Shown piece by piece: positions 37,899-47,446 of a stretch of DNA of 64,000 bases (the stretch's first letter is position 1; every line of letters starts with the position of its first letter). The stretch covers positions 277,302 through 341,301 of the forward strand of contig NZ_MTCM01000006.1 of assembly GCF_002000245.1 (NCBI RefSeq), written 5' to 3'. The position numbers were made by a program, and so were the translations under genes. Under the pieces are notes generated by a model. The model was not told where the DNA came from and did no database searches. It saw only the letters and a list, made by a program, of their open reading frames with translations. Source of the DNA: Sphingobacterium sp. CZ-UAM (GTDB lineage: Bacteria; Bacteroidota; Bacteroidia; Sphingobacteriales; Sphingobacteriaceae).

Positions 37899-38603
37899 TT
37901 ATTTTGTTAGTGTGATTTTATTTGCCAGTGTAGACTTCCCATAAACCAGATCTGTAAATGGCAATTTTAATAATACGCCCTTCTTATTGCCAGCCAATTT
38001 TGCTTTATTATTCCCTTGCGCAACGATTGCTTTTTCAAAACGCACTATCTGTGTATAAAAAGCATCCGCAAACTGCGCTGTATTATCAGTTCCCAACTGA
38101 TTAAATTTAGACTTCCAGCTGTTTGAAGTCACAAATTTACGTTCAAAAATATTCGTCTGAGCGTTGTAATAGTAGCGATTGGATTCCGATATTTTCGTCT
38201 TAAACCGATTCGCTAATATGTCCGAAAAAGCATTTAACGATTCGATCTGGCTAAAATCACAGGATATATTTACAATAAAATTTGTGAAGTCAGTCTTATA
38301 CTGGACATTGGAAATCCCCTTGGTCTGTTTAAGTAGCTGAACTGCTGCCTTAATCTCCTTTTCCATCTCAGCCTGTGTCGGAATCTGTATTCCCTTTATA
38401 CTTTTCATCTTCATCAAAGAAGATACTTTCGTTTTACTTTTACTTAGGTTCAATGTCGCTGCAATATGTCCCGAACCATTGGGTTTAAGGTCAATCTGTT
38501 CAACAAAGTCAAAACAACTGGACATTGTAAAAGTTATCAACAATGCACATACAACCACAAAAAATCTATTCAACCTCTCTCTTGGTTTAAAAACTCCCTT
38601 CAT
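37899..38603 (-). CDS. Small lipoprotein of unknown function
   Basis: A 234-residue lipoprotein: a basic N-terminal stretch, a hydrophobic segment and the lipobox TMSSC (C30). The mature part opens FDFVEQIDLKPNGSGHIAAT, then a helical segment (EMEKEIKAAVQLLKQTKGIS) and ISCDFSQIESLNAFSDILAN. The opening, an acidic start followed by a strand with GSG, resembles lipoproteins described only as hypothetical in Bacteroidota. I do not recognise a named family. It is the first gene of a two-gene operon with the DUF4836-like protein. Confidence 0.7.
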   Translation of the reverse strand: MKGVFKPRERLNRFFVVVCALLITFTMSSCFDFVEQIDLKPNGSGHIAATLNLSKSKTKVSSLMKMKSIKGIQIPTQAEMEKEIKAAVQLLKQTKGISNVQYKTDFTNFIVNISCDFSQIESLNAFSDILANRFKTKISESNRYYYNAQTNIFERKFVTSNSWKSKFNQLGTDNTAQFADAFYTQIVRFEKAIVAQGNNKAKLAGNKKGVLLKLPFTDLVYGKSTLANKITLTK

Positions 38604-38982
38604 TTCTTTTCAGTACCGATTAATAATTTATCAAATCAATATATGCTCGGGCATTACCAGCAAACATTGTGCTATTTTCTTCACTTTAGGAAAATTTTAG
38701 AAAAAAGTACAGTATCGAAACCTTTCAATACGAAAGACTTGTCTTTCTATTTACCTTGTCTTTTTCGAAATACAATACGTTATTGAGCACAAATACTCAT
38801 TGCCATTAAAAAATAGTTGTCTTCGCCAGGAGTTATTCAATAACCACAATAAATATCTCTAAAAATCAAACAGATGCATTGTTCGAAGCTCCTGCTCTCA
38901 CAAAAAGAGCGGTTTATGCTCGGAAAATTCAACTTTTCTTAGGTACTTTTGCCCCTCTTTGCTAACAACACTAACGATTACT
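38604..38982. other. Divergent intergenic region, lipoprotein operon and endonuclease gene
   Basis: 379 AT-rich bases between divergent genes. I see no further gene. The only supported element is a TAnnTTTG box near 38944. It must also hold the promoter of the minus-strand operon, which I could not place. Confidence 0.45.
38944..38951 (+). promoter_or_regulatory. Bacteroidota -7 box (TAnnTTTG)
   Basis: TACTTTTG fits the Bacteroidota -7 consensus exactly and lies 31 bases before the ATG at 38983. A good TTTG at the usual -33 distance is not seen, so the call is tentative. Confidence 0.4.
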
Positions 38983-40587
38983 ATGATTTACAAGTCCAAG
39001 ACTATTCCACAGCATAACATTTGTCGGATAGTCTATTTTATGATTACCTTGCTTATACTGAATTCATGCAAAAAAAACGAGTCCAGGCTGGAACAAACGG
39101 CATTACAATTTGCGGCCAGCATTGTTGGCCAGATTAATACCGACGCTACGGGAATCTCTTGGGACAAAGGCGACCAAATCGGCATTTATATGGTCAAATC
39201 GGGGCAACAATTAACATCAGCCTCCATTGTGAATGCTGTCAACAATCATGTATTTACAATTAATGGTTCCTTATTTCAAAGTAAATCGCCCATCTTTTTA
39301 CCAAATGAACAAGTAGATTTCATTGCCTACTATCCTTACAGACCCATTATTGATTTTCAATATCCAATTGATCTGAGCGACCAGACAAAACAGTCGGCAT
39401 TAGATTTCATGTATGCCAGCAATGCAAAAAATATTGCCAAAACCAATTCTACTGTCCCTCTCAATTTTGTAAGACAATTGAGCAAAATAGCCATTCATCT
39501 TTCCATTAGCAATACGGATGCTTTAGATGCCAATCAGATTAGTGTCAGTATGCCTTCAGTACACACACAAGGGGAATTTAATCTATCAACAGGGCAACTG
39601 CATGTTAACCTCGCTGAAAAGAAAGATATACAAGGAAAAGTAATGGCAAATTCCAATAATACTGCCATCGTTGAATTTACCCTTCTTCCCGGGGAAGATA
39701 TGACCGGAAAGACGATTAAACTTATTAGTACCGATGGCGTTCGTTATACCTGGACAACTCCACAAAATCAGCTATTGAAAAATCTGATTGGTGGGAATCG
39801 TTATAACTTCAACATCAAAATCGACAATGGTGAACTAAGTGGGAGCATCGGAGATTCCCAGGCTTATCTGGAAATTCCCAAAATGAACAATTTGACGAAT
39901 GAAGAAGTATTCATACAGCATTTTCTTCCGGATGCGAGCGCGGAGAGAAACTACGCTATGCTGTATAATAAAAAGTTAAAAATGGCGTATTGGGTAGCTT
40001 ATCCATTATATAATAGTATTTTAGGTTCGGGCAATCGTACCGATGCCTGGGGCTATGATCCGGCGCTATCGACAGCATTCCAACCCGTTTTATTTAAGGG
40101 ATTCCAGCCAACGGGTTATGACAGGGGGCATCAGTTGCCTAGCGCAGACCGCAACCTAAACATCACGCACAATAAAACAACATTCTATTTTACCAATATG
40201 ACGGCACAGGCATCCCGTCTCAATCAGGGGCTTTGGGCAAACCTGGAAACTAAGGTGCGAACCTGGACCGCGCAATGTGACACCATGTATGTGGTGACGG
40301 GAGCTATGCCCACAACAGATACCGATAATCTGCTGGACTTTGCACAGGACAATGATGGAAAAGATATCGCAAAACCAAAATACTATTTTAAAGCATTAGC
40401 GATGAAGAAAGGAAGCGAATATTATACGATCGCTTATAAGATCGACAATGTTACTCCGCCTGCCAAAAGTACTTTTGACAATTATAAACTAACGGTAAGT
40501 GAGCTGGAAAAAGTAACCGGATTTACATTTTTTCCTGATTTAGACAACACGAAAAAAGAACGTATCGATACCCGTATCTGGAAATAA
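38983..40587 (+). CDS. Fimbrillin-like domain fused to DNA/RNA non-specific endonuclease, lipoprotein
   Basis: A 534-residue lipoprotein (lipobox LLILNSC, C29). Residues about 35-285 look like a fimbrillin/Mfa-like domain: GISWDKGDQIGIYM, VDFIAYYPYRPI, LDFMYASNAKNI, VPLNFVRQLSKIAIHLSISN and the closing GGNRYNFNIKI. Residues about 300-534 form a DNA/RNA non-specific endonuclease of the NUC1/NucA type: YDRGHQLPSADR with catalytic H383, a conserved Asn-rich NMTAQASRLNQGLWANLETK (metal-binding region) and YYFKALAMKKG. It should be a surface-anchored nuclease for scavenging extracellular DNA or RNA. A TTG eight codons upstream is in frame; the ATG at 38983 was preferred because a -7 box lies at suitable distance before it. 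Confidence 0.86.
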   Translation: MIYKSKTIPQHNICRIVYFMITLLILNSCKKNESRLEQTALQFAASIVGQINTDATGISWDKGDQIGIYMVKSGQQLTSASIVNAVNNHVFTINGSLFQSKSPIFLPNEQVDFIAYYPYRPIIDFQYPIDLSDQTKQSALDFMYASNAKNIAKTNSTVPLNFVRQLSKIAIHLSISNTDALDANQISVSMPSVHTQGEFNLSTGQLHVNLAEKKDIQGKVMANSNNTAIVEFTLLPGEDMTGKTIKLISTDGVRYTWTTPQNQLLKNLIGGNRYNFNIKIDNGELSGSIGDSQAYLEIPKMNNLTNEEVFIQHFLPDASAERNYAMLYNKKLKMAYWVAYPLYNSILGSGNRTDAWGYDPALSTAFQPVLFKGFQPTGYDRGHQLPSADRNLNITHNKTTFYFTNMTAQASRLNQGLWANLETKVRTWTAQCDTMYVVTGAMPTTDTDNLLDFAQDNDGKDIAKPKYYFKALAMKKGSEYYTIAYKIDNVTPPAKSTFDNYKLTVSELEKVTGFTFFPDLDNTKKERIDTRIWK

Positions 40588-40676
40588 TTTATAAAACATT
40601 GTTATCGTATTATTTTATTCCGATTAGATAGCTTTTTTAAGACTTGATAAGCCTTAAAAATACGAAGATCTGCACA

Positions 40677-40718
40677 GTAAAAAGACAAGGCACCATTCAT
40701 GGTGCCTTGTCTTTTTAC
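40677..40718. terminator. Perfect 20-bp inverted repeat terminator
   Basis: Two 20-base arms pair perfectly around the 2-base centre TC (effective loop about 4), with T runs on both strands. It lies 90 bases beyond the endonuclease stop and ends that transcript before the HAD phosphatase gene. Confidence 0.85.
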
Positions 40719-40827
40719 TTACCGGTATAGCCATGATGCGTAATGAACTTGACATCCTTGTAAAAAACAGCATTTTATCCCTAAAATACTCGATCAATCC
40801 CTCATAGTTTTTTATTAGCTTTAGCCC

Positions 40828-41472
40828 ATGAAGCTTATAATATTTGATCTAGATGGGACATTATTGGATACATTACAAGATCTTGGAGACAGTTGCAATG
40901 CAATCCTTCAACAATATGGCTATCCAACCCATCCGCTCTCGGCCTACAAGAAATTCGTAGGTAATGGTGTACAGAAACTGATCGAACGGGCCCTTCCGGA
41001 ACACGCACGAAGCACTGAAATAATCGCAACACTGTTAACGGCATTTAAGACCAACTACGAACAGCAGACAATATCCCATACAAAGCCCTATGTTGGAATT
41101 GTCACCTTATTAGAGAAGCTTAAATCTTCGGGATATCTTATCTCCGTAGCGTCCAATAAATATCATGAGGCGGTTATCCCTTTGATGGAAAAATATTTTC
41201 CCACGATCGCTTTTGACCTGATCCTTGGCCATCGAACAGGACATCCGGCTAAACCCGATCCCGACATTGTCTTGGATACGCTCCAGACTTTAGGCATAGC
41301 AAAAGAAAACTGCTATTATGTAGGCGATTCCTCCGTGGACATGGATACAGCCAATCATGCAGCTGTGACTGCTATTGGTGTAACCTGGGGCTTTCGTGAT
41401 GAGAATGAATTGAGGCAACATGGTGCAAAGTATATTATTCATGCTCCACAGGAATTGCTGGACATTGTATAA
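40828..41472 (+). CDS. HAD-family phosphatase, phosphoglycolate phosphatase type
   Basis: A 214-residue cytoplasmic haloacid-dehalogenase-like hydrolase. Motif I is FDLDGTLLDT (nucleophile D7, acid D9). The helical cap lies between about residues 15 and 80. Motif II is ISVASNKYH, motif III the lysine in GHPAKPDPDIV, and motif IV YYVGDSSVDMDTANHA. The arrangement matches Gph-type phosphoglycolate phosphatases, but many HAD members with this pattern act on other small phosphates, so the exact substrate is uncertain. It is a single gene with its own terminator, convergent with the fucosidase. Confidence 0.85.
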   Translation: MKLIIFDLDGTLLDTLQDLGDSCNAILQQYGYPTHPLSAYKKFVGNGVQKLIERALPEHARSTEIIATLLTAFKTNYEQQTISHTKPYVGIVTLLEKLKSSGYLISVASNKYHEAVIPLMEKYFPTIAFDLILGHRTGHPAKPDPDIVLDTLQTLGIAKENCYYVGDSSVDMDTANHAAVTAIGVTWGFRDENELRQHGAKYIIHAPQELLDIV

Positions 41473-41475
41473 AAA

Positions 41476-41521
41476 CAAAAAGCTGAACTTCATACCGTTA
41501 AGGTTTAATTTCAGCTTTTTG
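41476..41521. terminator. Terminator between HAD phosphatase and fucosidase (convergent)
   Basis: CAAAAAGCTGAA pairs perfectly with TTCAGCTTTTTG around a 22-base loop. It follows the HAD stop by a few bases and can serve the convergent fucosidase gene as well. Confidence 0.8.
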
Positions 41522-41540
41522 ATTAAAACGATGTAGTTAG

Positions 41541-43046
41541 CTACATTTTTGCGTCCATTAGCTTTTCACTTTGCGACTTTGGTTTTCCTAATTTCATTTT
41601 GACCACAAAAGCTTTATTTGCCATAAACGAATTAGGGAGCAGAATATCGTAATACGTATTTTTATCTAGGTCCAGCCCCATATCCGTATGGCTCAATTCC
41701 AAAGACTGTCCATTATGGAGCAGGGTAGCAGAAACTGGGACCTCCGCTGCATTCTTAGGAACCGCAATGCGTACAATATTGTTAACGGGACGATTAAAAA
41801 CAGTAAGATAAAGGTTATCCGCTTTTTTCGTAAAATAACCCAATTTAGATGGAGCGAGACCAGCATGTCTGACACCGTATACCGCTTCACCATTGATCTT
41901 GATCCAGTCTCCGATTTCCTTCGCCAGTTTATCCTCTCCCGGATGCATGTGGCCATTCCCATCAGGGCCAAAGTTCAGTACAAAATTGCCATTCATGGAA
42001 ACACAGTTCATCAGCATATCAATCAGATCATCGGAGGTCTTGGTATAAATCCCCGACCAGTCTTTCATATACCCCCAGCCATTCGGTGGAATCGTCATGA
42101 CACAATCCCAGTCGCGTCCTTCCAACCACTCAAATTCCTTCGGCATTTTTCGTTCCCAGCCCTGTTCATAATCACCTAACATCTCACCGTTGGAGTCAAA
42201 ATGTCGCTTTCCATATTCGTCATTTCTAAACCGGCTTCCGATAATCAATCCCGGGTGTTTTTCACGTAACTCTTTCTCTAATTTATATGTAAAATCATAC
42301 GCTTGGATCCAGGATTGATCCCAGGTACCATCAAACCAAAAACCCTTTATTTGTGGATAATTTTGTAGGAGCTCTAGCAACTGATTACGTGTATATTCCA
42401 AAAATTTATTGAATTTAGCCTTTTCCTCGGGAGTAGAAGGGGCTTTCCCCATATAGTTTGAATTATTCCACTCCAGGATCGAAAAATACAAAAACACATC
42501 TATTCCCTCTGCCGTATAAGCATCTACGACCTGTTTGACAATATCTTTTTTATAAGGGCTCTTCTTGACGGTATAGTCTGTATACTTAGATGGCCATAGG
42601 GCAAACCCATCATGATGTTTTGTCGTAAAAATAAGATATTTCGCACCCATTTCTTTCGCCTGTTTAGCCCAGGCTTTTGCATCGAAACCTGTAGGATTAA
42701 ACTGTTTGTAGAGGTTGTCATAGGTATTCTTCCAATCTTTCGGTGCTGTTGGCCCACTCCAGGTACGTATCCATTCGGATGCTGCTGCTCCTTTTCGAGC
42801 ACTTACCCCTTCCCATTCATTACCGGGAATTGCATATAGTCCCCAATGGATAAATTGTCCCAATCCATAATTGCGAAACCGTTCCATGGCCTCATCTGTC
42901 CGATGCGCGGGCGTCAAAGGTCCATATTTCACCTCCACTTTGTTTTCAATCTTCTTGCGCGGACCTGTCCATTGCGCCGAAGTCGTTTTTACTCCCAGCA
43001 ATATACCGCCGAGAATTAATGCTGTGATTAATTTATTATATTTCAT
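41541..43046 (-). CDS. GH29 alpha-L-fucosidase
   Basis: A 501-residue exported enzyme that removes alpha-linked L-fucose. The signal peptide (residues 1-25, ending TTSAQ) fixes the start at 43046; an open frame reaching 21 codons further upstream would bury it. The catalytic domain shows YGLGQFIHWGLYAIPGNEWE, KYLIFTTKHHDGFALWPSKY and KGFWFDGTWDQSW, where D239 is the family nucleophile. After SMNGNFVLNFGPDGNGHMHP, a C-terminal beta domain follows (about 400-501). Length is normal. It lies 85 bases after a GH20 gene on the same strand and is probably co-transcribed, which suggests both act on one fucosylated, GlcNAc-containing glycan. Confidence 0.94.
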   Translation of the reverse strand: MKYNKLITALILGGILLGVKTTSAQWTGPRKKIENKVEVKYGPLTPAHRTDEAMERFRNYGLGQFIHWGLYAIPGNEWEGVSARKGAAASEWIRTWSGPTAPKDWKNTYDNLYKQFNPTGFDAKAWAKQAKEMGAKYLIFTTKHHDGFALWPSKYTDYTVKKSPYKKDIVKQVVDAYTAEGIDVFLYFSILEWNNSNYMGKAPSTPEEKAKFNKFLEYTRNQLLELLQNYPQIKGFWFDGTWDQSWIQAYDFTYKLEKELREKHPGLIIGSRFRNDEYGKRHFDSNGEMLGDYEQGWERKMPKEFEWLEGRDWDCVMTIPPNGWGYMKDWSGIYTKTSDDLIDMLMNCVSMNGNFVLNFGPDGNGHMHPGEDKLAKEIGDWIKINGEAVYGVRHAGLAPSKLGYFTKKADNLYLTVFNRPVNNIVRIAVPKNAAEVPVSATLLHNGQSLELSHTDMGLDLDKNTYYDILLPNSFMANKAFVVKMKLGKPKSQSEKLMDAKM

Positions 43047-43131
43047 CTTATCATTATTTCTGTTAATCCACTCTGCCCAATGACTGATAGTACTGTGCTG
43101 ACGAAGCAAATACAGGTAGTCGATCTAATCG

Positions 43132-44730
43132 TCACTTTGGACTATCTATATATTGTTTTTGTGATTTCTTGATAACTGCCGGTTCTGGATTACTATCCTT
43201 AAAGGGGTCAAAGTAATAAAGCCCCTGATCGCGGTACAAGGGCAAATGCTTTTTTAATTTCCTTGTAAATTCCTCAAAATCACGTCCTGTTCCAGGTACC
43301 CATGCTGCCTCCGCCAATGCGGCTATCCTGGGAAACACAAGATAATCCAAACGATTGACATTGGTCACCGTCTCAGTCCAAAGATTCGCTTGAATACCCA
43401 AAACCTGTTTTTTCCTTTTGCCCAAACTATCCAGTTGGCTTCCAGCAAAATTGTATACATCCTGCAAAGGATTAAAGCCTTTCCCCCATTTACGGCCATA
43501 CTTATGGTTTTCTTGTTGAACAAAGTCAAAATACATGGGCAATCTGGGAGTTAATATGGTCTGATAACCTTTATCCAATATTTTGTTTAGCTGCTCCGGT
43601 TTATCATGACGCCACCACATCATGACGGTTTGATCTTTCTGTAATCTTGCATCCACCATTTCATCCCAAACCATAATCTTCCCATTTATCCCAGCCACCG
43701 AATCAGCCATACGGCGAATAAAATACTCCTCAACTTCTTTGTTGGACTTTAGACCTGCTGTCTTTTTCAGTTCCTGAACTTTGGCATCATTATCCCATGC
43801 ATCACTGCCAAAGGCCACCTCATCTCCGCCCAAATGAATATAGGGTGAAGGAAAAAGTGTTTTCACTTCTCGCAAAACATCGGTCAAAAATGTATATGTT
43901 GTATTTTTAGCGGGATGGAATGTAAAATCAGGATGTTTTTCATTGCCACCACCGGACAGGAAAGGATATGCACGATTGGCCGCTGTAGCGTGGCCCGGCA
44001 TATCAATTTCAGGAATAACCTCAATATTCCTTTCGGCTGCATAAGCAATGATTTCACTGATATCCGCCTGACTATAATACTGTACCGAGGCATAAGGATC
44101 AAGATAATTGCCTATCCCGCCAACCTGGGTTAACCAGGGATATTTTTGTATACTTAAACGCCATGCCGGTTCATCGGTCAGATGCCAATGGAACTTATTC
44201 AACTTATAAAAAGCCATCCAATCCAGTAGAGATTTCACTTTCTCCTTACCGAAAAAATGGCGCGATTCGTCCAGCATAAACCCGCGCCAGGCAAATTGTG
44301 GTTTGTCTTCGATATTCAATGCAGGTAATAGGAATGCCTCCCCTTTTCTTTCAGCACAGGAAAGCAATTGTTCCAAACTAGCAATTGCATTAACAATACC
44401 CGATCGATCGGAAGCATCTATTTCAATACTTTTGCTGTCGATCTTTAGACGATATGCTTCATGCTGTAATTTGCTATCAAGCTTTACAATCATTTTTGCA
44501 TCCTTTTCCAAAGAAGTGTAAGTTGAAATTCCAAAACGGCTCAACATCAGCTTCTGAAAATAGTGCAAAGACGATTTAAACACCGCATCTCCAGTAACTC
44601 CAAAATTACCCTCCAGCCTCAACTCTCCCGGCCCCATTTTAAATTCTAAAGGCTGTGGAATAATTGCAATTTGTGCTGTCACATTTTGAATGAGTAAGTA
44701 GGCTATAATAAATACTAATTTACGTTTCAT
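43132..44730 (-). CDS. GH20 beta-N-acetylhexosaminidase
   Basis: A 532-residue exported enzyme removing terminal GlcNAc or GalNAc. The signal peptide ends VTAQ (about residue 19). The N-terminal GH20b domain covers about 22-140 (IAIIPQPLEFKMGPGELRLE). The catalytic barrel starts FAWRGFMLDESRHFFGKEKV, with NKFHWHLTDEPAWRLSI and the catalytic pair in HLGGDEVAFGSDAW (D303, E304), used in substrate-assisted catalysis. It ends within a short C-terminal tail with no extra domain, unlike the second GH20 at 53475. It opens an operon with the fucosidase and diverges from the GH2 gene. Confidence 0.94.
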   Translation of the reverse strand: MKRKLVFIIAYLLIQNVTAQIAIIPQPLEFKMGPGELRLEGNFGVTGDAVFKSSLHYFQKLMLSRFGISTYTSLEKDAKMIVKLDSKLQHEAYRLKIDSKSIEIDASDRSGIVNAIASLEQLLSCAERKGEAFLLPALNIEDKPQFAWRGFMLDESRHFFGKEKVKSLLDWMAFYKLNKFHWHLTDEPAWRLSIQKYPWLTQVGGIGNYLDPYASVQYYSQADISEIIAYAAERNIEVIPEIDMPGHATAANRAYPFLSGGGNEKHPDFTFHPAKNTTYTFLTDVLREVKTLFPSPYIHLGGDEVAFGSDAWDNDAKVQELKKTAGLKSNKEVEEYFIRRMADSVAGINGKIMVWDEMVDARLQKDQTVMMWWRHDKPEQLNKILDKGYQTILTPRLPMYFDFVQQENHKYGRKWGKGFNPLQDVYNFAGSQLDSLGKRKKQVLGIQANLWTETVTNVNRLDYLVFPRIAALAEAAWVPGTGRDFEEFTRKLKKHLPLYRDQGLYYFDPFKDSNPEPAVIKKSQKQYIDSPK

Positions 44731-45155
44731 GTCATGAATGAAGACTTTACCTTGGTTAGAAGGTGTTAAAATTAATTATTTAAGCATCATTTGGCTACAT
44801 TATTATAAAACTTTTATTTTCGATTCTGAGTTTGCTGTATCCCTTAAACCAAACCAAATAGTTACTGTGTTTAATCGATTCTAATTGTAGCTCTGCGCAA
44901 TACAATTGTAAAGAAATTATTAAGTTATTACCCCAGGTCAAATCCAGACAATCGTTTGCGCAATTCTCGAAAACGTTGTAGTGTACATCCTACAAATAGG
45001 CTAATAAAGAAATTAAAATAATGGTAAGAGAAAAATAAATTACATATAATAAATTTATTTTCAACTAACTATCTTTCGAAAAATAAGTGGATTAGGCATT
45101 GTGTTTTTGTTGGTTATATTTGAAAACGAAACAAATACCCTAAGTTAAAAACCAT
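44731..45155. promoter_or_regulatory. Divergent control region between GH20 and GH2 genes
   Basis: 425 bases without a gene. It holds an inverted repeat AATTGTA-N11-TACAATT (44883-44907), a direct repeat TGCGCAAT at 44894-44901 and 44957-44964 (the second within the palindrome TTGCGCAA), and a -7 box near 45115. These could be regulator sites for the two divergent transcripts. Confidence 0.4.
45115..45122 (+). promoter_or_regulatory. Bacteroidota -7 box (TAnnTTTG)
   Basis: TATATTTG matches the -7 consensus and lies 33 bases before the GH2 ATG. A TTG occurs at 45099-45101, somewhat closer than the usual -33 spacing. Confidence 0.45.
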
Positions 45156-47390
45156 ATGATTAAAAGGATTTTTTATACGCTCTTCTTTATTGGAATAACA
45201 ATACTGCATCTGCAAGCCAGAACAGTCATTCCATTCAATGCAAACTGGTCGTTTAAAAAAGGTCCATTTTCCAGCTCGGCATTAGACTATAACCAGACAT
45301 TTGATGGAAAGTGGCAATTGGTTACCCTACCCCATACCTGGAATGCAACAGACATGCAGACAGCCGAGATCAAACCCGGTAGCCTCGGAAAAAACGAACG
45401 CTTTTATACCGGCGATGCGTATTACCGCAAAACATTTGTCCCCGGATCAGATTGGAAAGGTAAGCGTGTTTTCATCCGATTTGAAGGGGTAAATACCAAT
45501 ACCGAAGTTTACTTAAATAATAGACCGCTCCCTGCCAAAACAGGGAAAAATGATGTTACCTACGATAATTCGCAACGAAATGGCAACTACAATTTTGTCG
45601 GCCGGCATCAGGGTGGTTATTCAGCTTTTGTGTTTGAATTAACCAGTATGTTGCAATCCGGAGTAGAAAACGAGCTACTGGTCAAGGTCAATAATGAAGC
45701 CAGTCCACAGGTTATTCCGGTCAACCACACCCTATTCCCGATGTACGGTGGTATTTATCGTCCTGTAGAACTTATTGTTACTGATGACATTCATGTTGCT
45801 GTGAATGACTTTGCCTCCCGAGGGATCTACATCACTCAGCAAAATGTTTCGAAGAAAGCAGCTGATATAGCCTTAAAAATAAAAATTGATAACAAGTCCG
45901 GAAAAATAGAACCTATCGAACTATTAACAACGGTTTTTGAAAAAGATGGAACCGTAAAAGCAAAACAACAAACAGCTTATACATTGCCGCCACAGGGCCG
46001 TCAGATATTATCGCAACAAATTGCGGTCAAAAATCCGCACTTATGGCAAGGGTTGGATGATCCTTATCTGTATCGTGTAGTGACTCAGATCAAAAAAAAT
46101 GGTCAGGTCATTGACGAGGTAACGACACCTTTAGGCATACGCAAATTTGAATTACGCACGGGCCAAGGTTTCTTTTTAAATGACATCAAGTATCCCTTAT
46201 ACGGTGTATGTCGACATCAGGATCGCTGGGGCAAAGGTTCAGCGCTCAGCAACGCCGATCACAATGAAGATCTATCTATTATCAAAGAGATGGGGGCTAC
46301 TTCCATCCGCCTGGCACACTATCAGCAGTCCGAATATTTCTATTCCAAATGCGATAGTATCGGACTTGTAATCTGGGCGGAAATCCCATTTGTGAATCGC
46401 GTGACCACATTTGAGGATAACAATGCCCAGCAACAGCTGAAGGAACTGATTCGTCAAAACTTCAATCACCCTTCCATTTATATCTGGGGAATGCACAATG
46501 AAGTATATTCACCATCGGCTTATACCGTGGAACTGACAACTAAGCTAAATGATCTGGCTAAATCCGAAGACCCAGATCGTTATACCGTATCTGTCAGCGG
46601 CTATAATGTGATTGACCATCCGGTTAACAATAATGCCGATGTACAAGGCATCAACCATTATTTCGGCTGGTATAACGGTGAACTGGAAAACAAATCGGAT
46701 AAAGATGACGATGTGGCCACTTGGGCACAACGTATAAGTAAAGAGTTCAAAGATTACAAGATTATCTTCTCTGAGTACGGTGCTGAAGCAGTTCCCGAAG
46801 ATCAGGCCGAAGAAGTAGGCAATTTCGGGAACCAATGGAGCGACCCATCGTTCTTTCCAGAGGAATATGCGACAAAATTCCACGAAGTCCATTGGGGTGT
46901 GATCTCAAAAAGCCCTATTTTTCTGGGATCCTATGTTTGGAATACGTTTGACTTCGCCACACCAATTACAGCGCTGAACGTGAATCCAAGAAATTATAAA
47001 GGACTGGTTTCTTTTGACAGAAAATTGAAAAAAGATGGATTTTACTGGTATAAAGCGAATTGGAGTAAAGAACCGGTATTGTATATCACTCAACGCCGTA
47101 TGATCAATCGGGGAAATGAAATTACGCCGGTAACGATCTATTCCAATAGAGGTGAACCAACCCTAACGGTCAACGGAAACATTATTAAAGCTGTAAAAAA
47201 GGGGCAAACCGATGTGCATTACATTTTTGACAATGTTAAACTTGCAAAAGGTGCAAACACAGTAGAAGCGAAGATCATACTAAAAGACGGAAAAGTATTG
47301 ACGGATAGTATTCACTGGAATTACGATCCATCTTACAAACAAGATGCAACAGGACCAACCAAATCCAAAACGGAGCACGTAGGACTTTAA
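45156..47390 (+). CDS. GH2 family beta-galactosidase-like enzyme
   Basis: A 744-residue exported glycoside hydrolase family 2 enzyme (signal peptide to about residue 21, LHLQAR). Order: sugar-binding jelly-roll domain (about 25-210, VTLPHTWNATDMQT, YYRKTFVPGSDWKGKRVFIR), immunoglobulin-like domain (about 215-325), catalytic barrel (about 330-620), then a C-terminal beta domain (about 630-725). The acid/base glutamate is in IYIWGMHNEVYS (E449) and the nucleophile in IIFSEYGAEA (E540). The family covers beta-galactosidase, beta-glucuronidase and beta-mannosidase; beta-galactosidase is the best guess from neighbours and architecture, but the sequence alone does not settle it. Confidence 0.9.
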   Translation: MIKRIFYTLFFIGITILHLQARTVIPFNANWSFKKGPFSSSALDYNQTFDGKWQLVTLPHTWNATDMQTAEIKPGSLGKNERFYTGDAYYRKTFVPGSDWKGKRVFIRFEGVNTNTEVYLNNRPLPAKTGKNDVTYDNSQRNGNYNFVGRHQGGYSAFVFELTSMLQSGVENELLVKVNNEASPQVIPVNHTLFPMYGGIYRPVELIVTDDIHVAVNDFASRGIYITQQNVSKKAADIALKIKIDNKSGKIEPIELLTTVFEKDGTVKAKQQTAYTLPPQGRQILSQQIAVKNPHLWQGLDDPYLYRVVTQIKKNGQVIDEVTTPLGIRKFELRTGQGFFLNDIKYPLYGVCRHQDRWGKGSALSNADHNEDLSIIKEMGATSIRLAHYQQSEYFYSKCDSIGLVIWAEIPFVNRVTTFEDNNAQQQLKELIRQNFNHPSIYIWGMHNEVYSPSAYTVELTTKLNDLAKSEDPDRYTVSVSGYNVIDHPVNNNADVQGINHYFGWYNGELENKSDKDDDVATWAQRISKEFKDYKIIFSEYGAEAVPEDQAEEVGNFGNQWSDPSFFPEEYATKFHEVHWGVISKSPIFLGSYVWNTFDFATPITALNVNPRNYKGLVSFDRKLKKDGFYWYKANWSKEPVLYITQRRMINRGNEITPVTIYSNRGEPTLTVNGNIIKAVKKGQTDVHYIFDNVKLAKGANTVEAKIILKDGKVLTDSIHWNYDPSYKQDATGPTKSKTEHVGL

Positions 47391-47410
47391 TAAAGAGCTA
47401 GATAAAAAAG

Positions 47411-47446
47411 AAAAGCAACACTATTCCCTGTACTAGTGTTGCTTTT
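47411..47446 (+). terminator. Terminator of the GH2 gene
   Basis: AAAAGCAACACTA pairs perfectly with TAGTGTTGCTTTT around a 10-base loop, followed by TT. It lies 20 bases past the GH2 stop. Confidence 0.85.

Noticed and set aside
43047..43109. Longer N-terminus for the fucosidase
   Set aside because: It would place 21 polar residues ahead of a clear signal peptide, which should be at the N-terminus.
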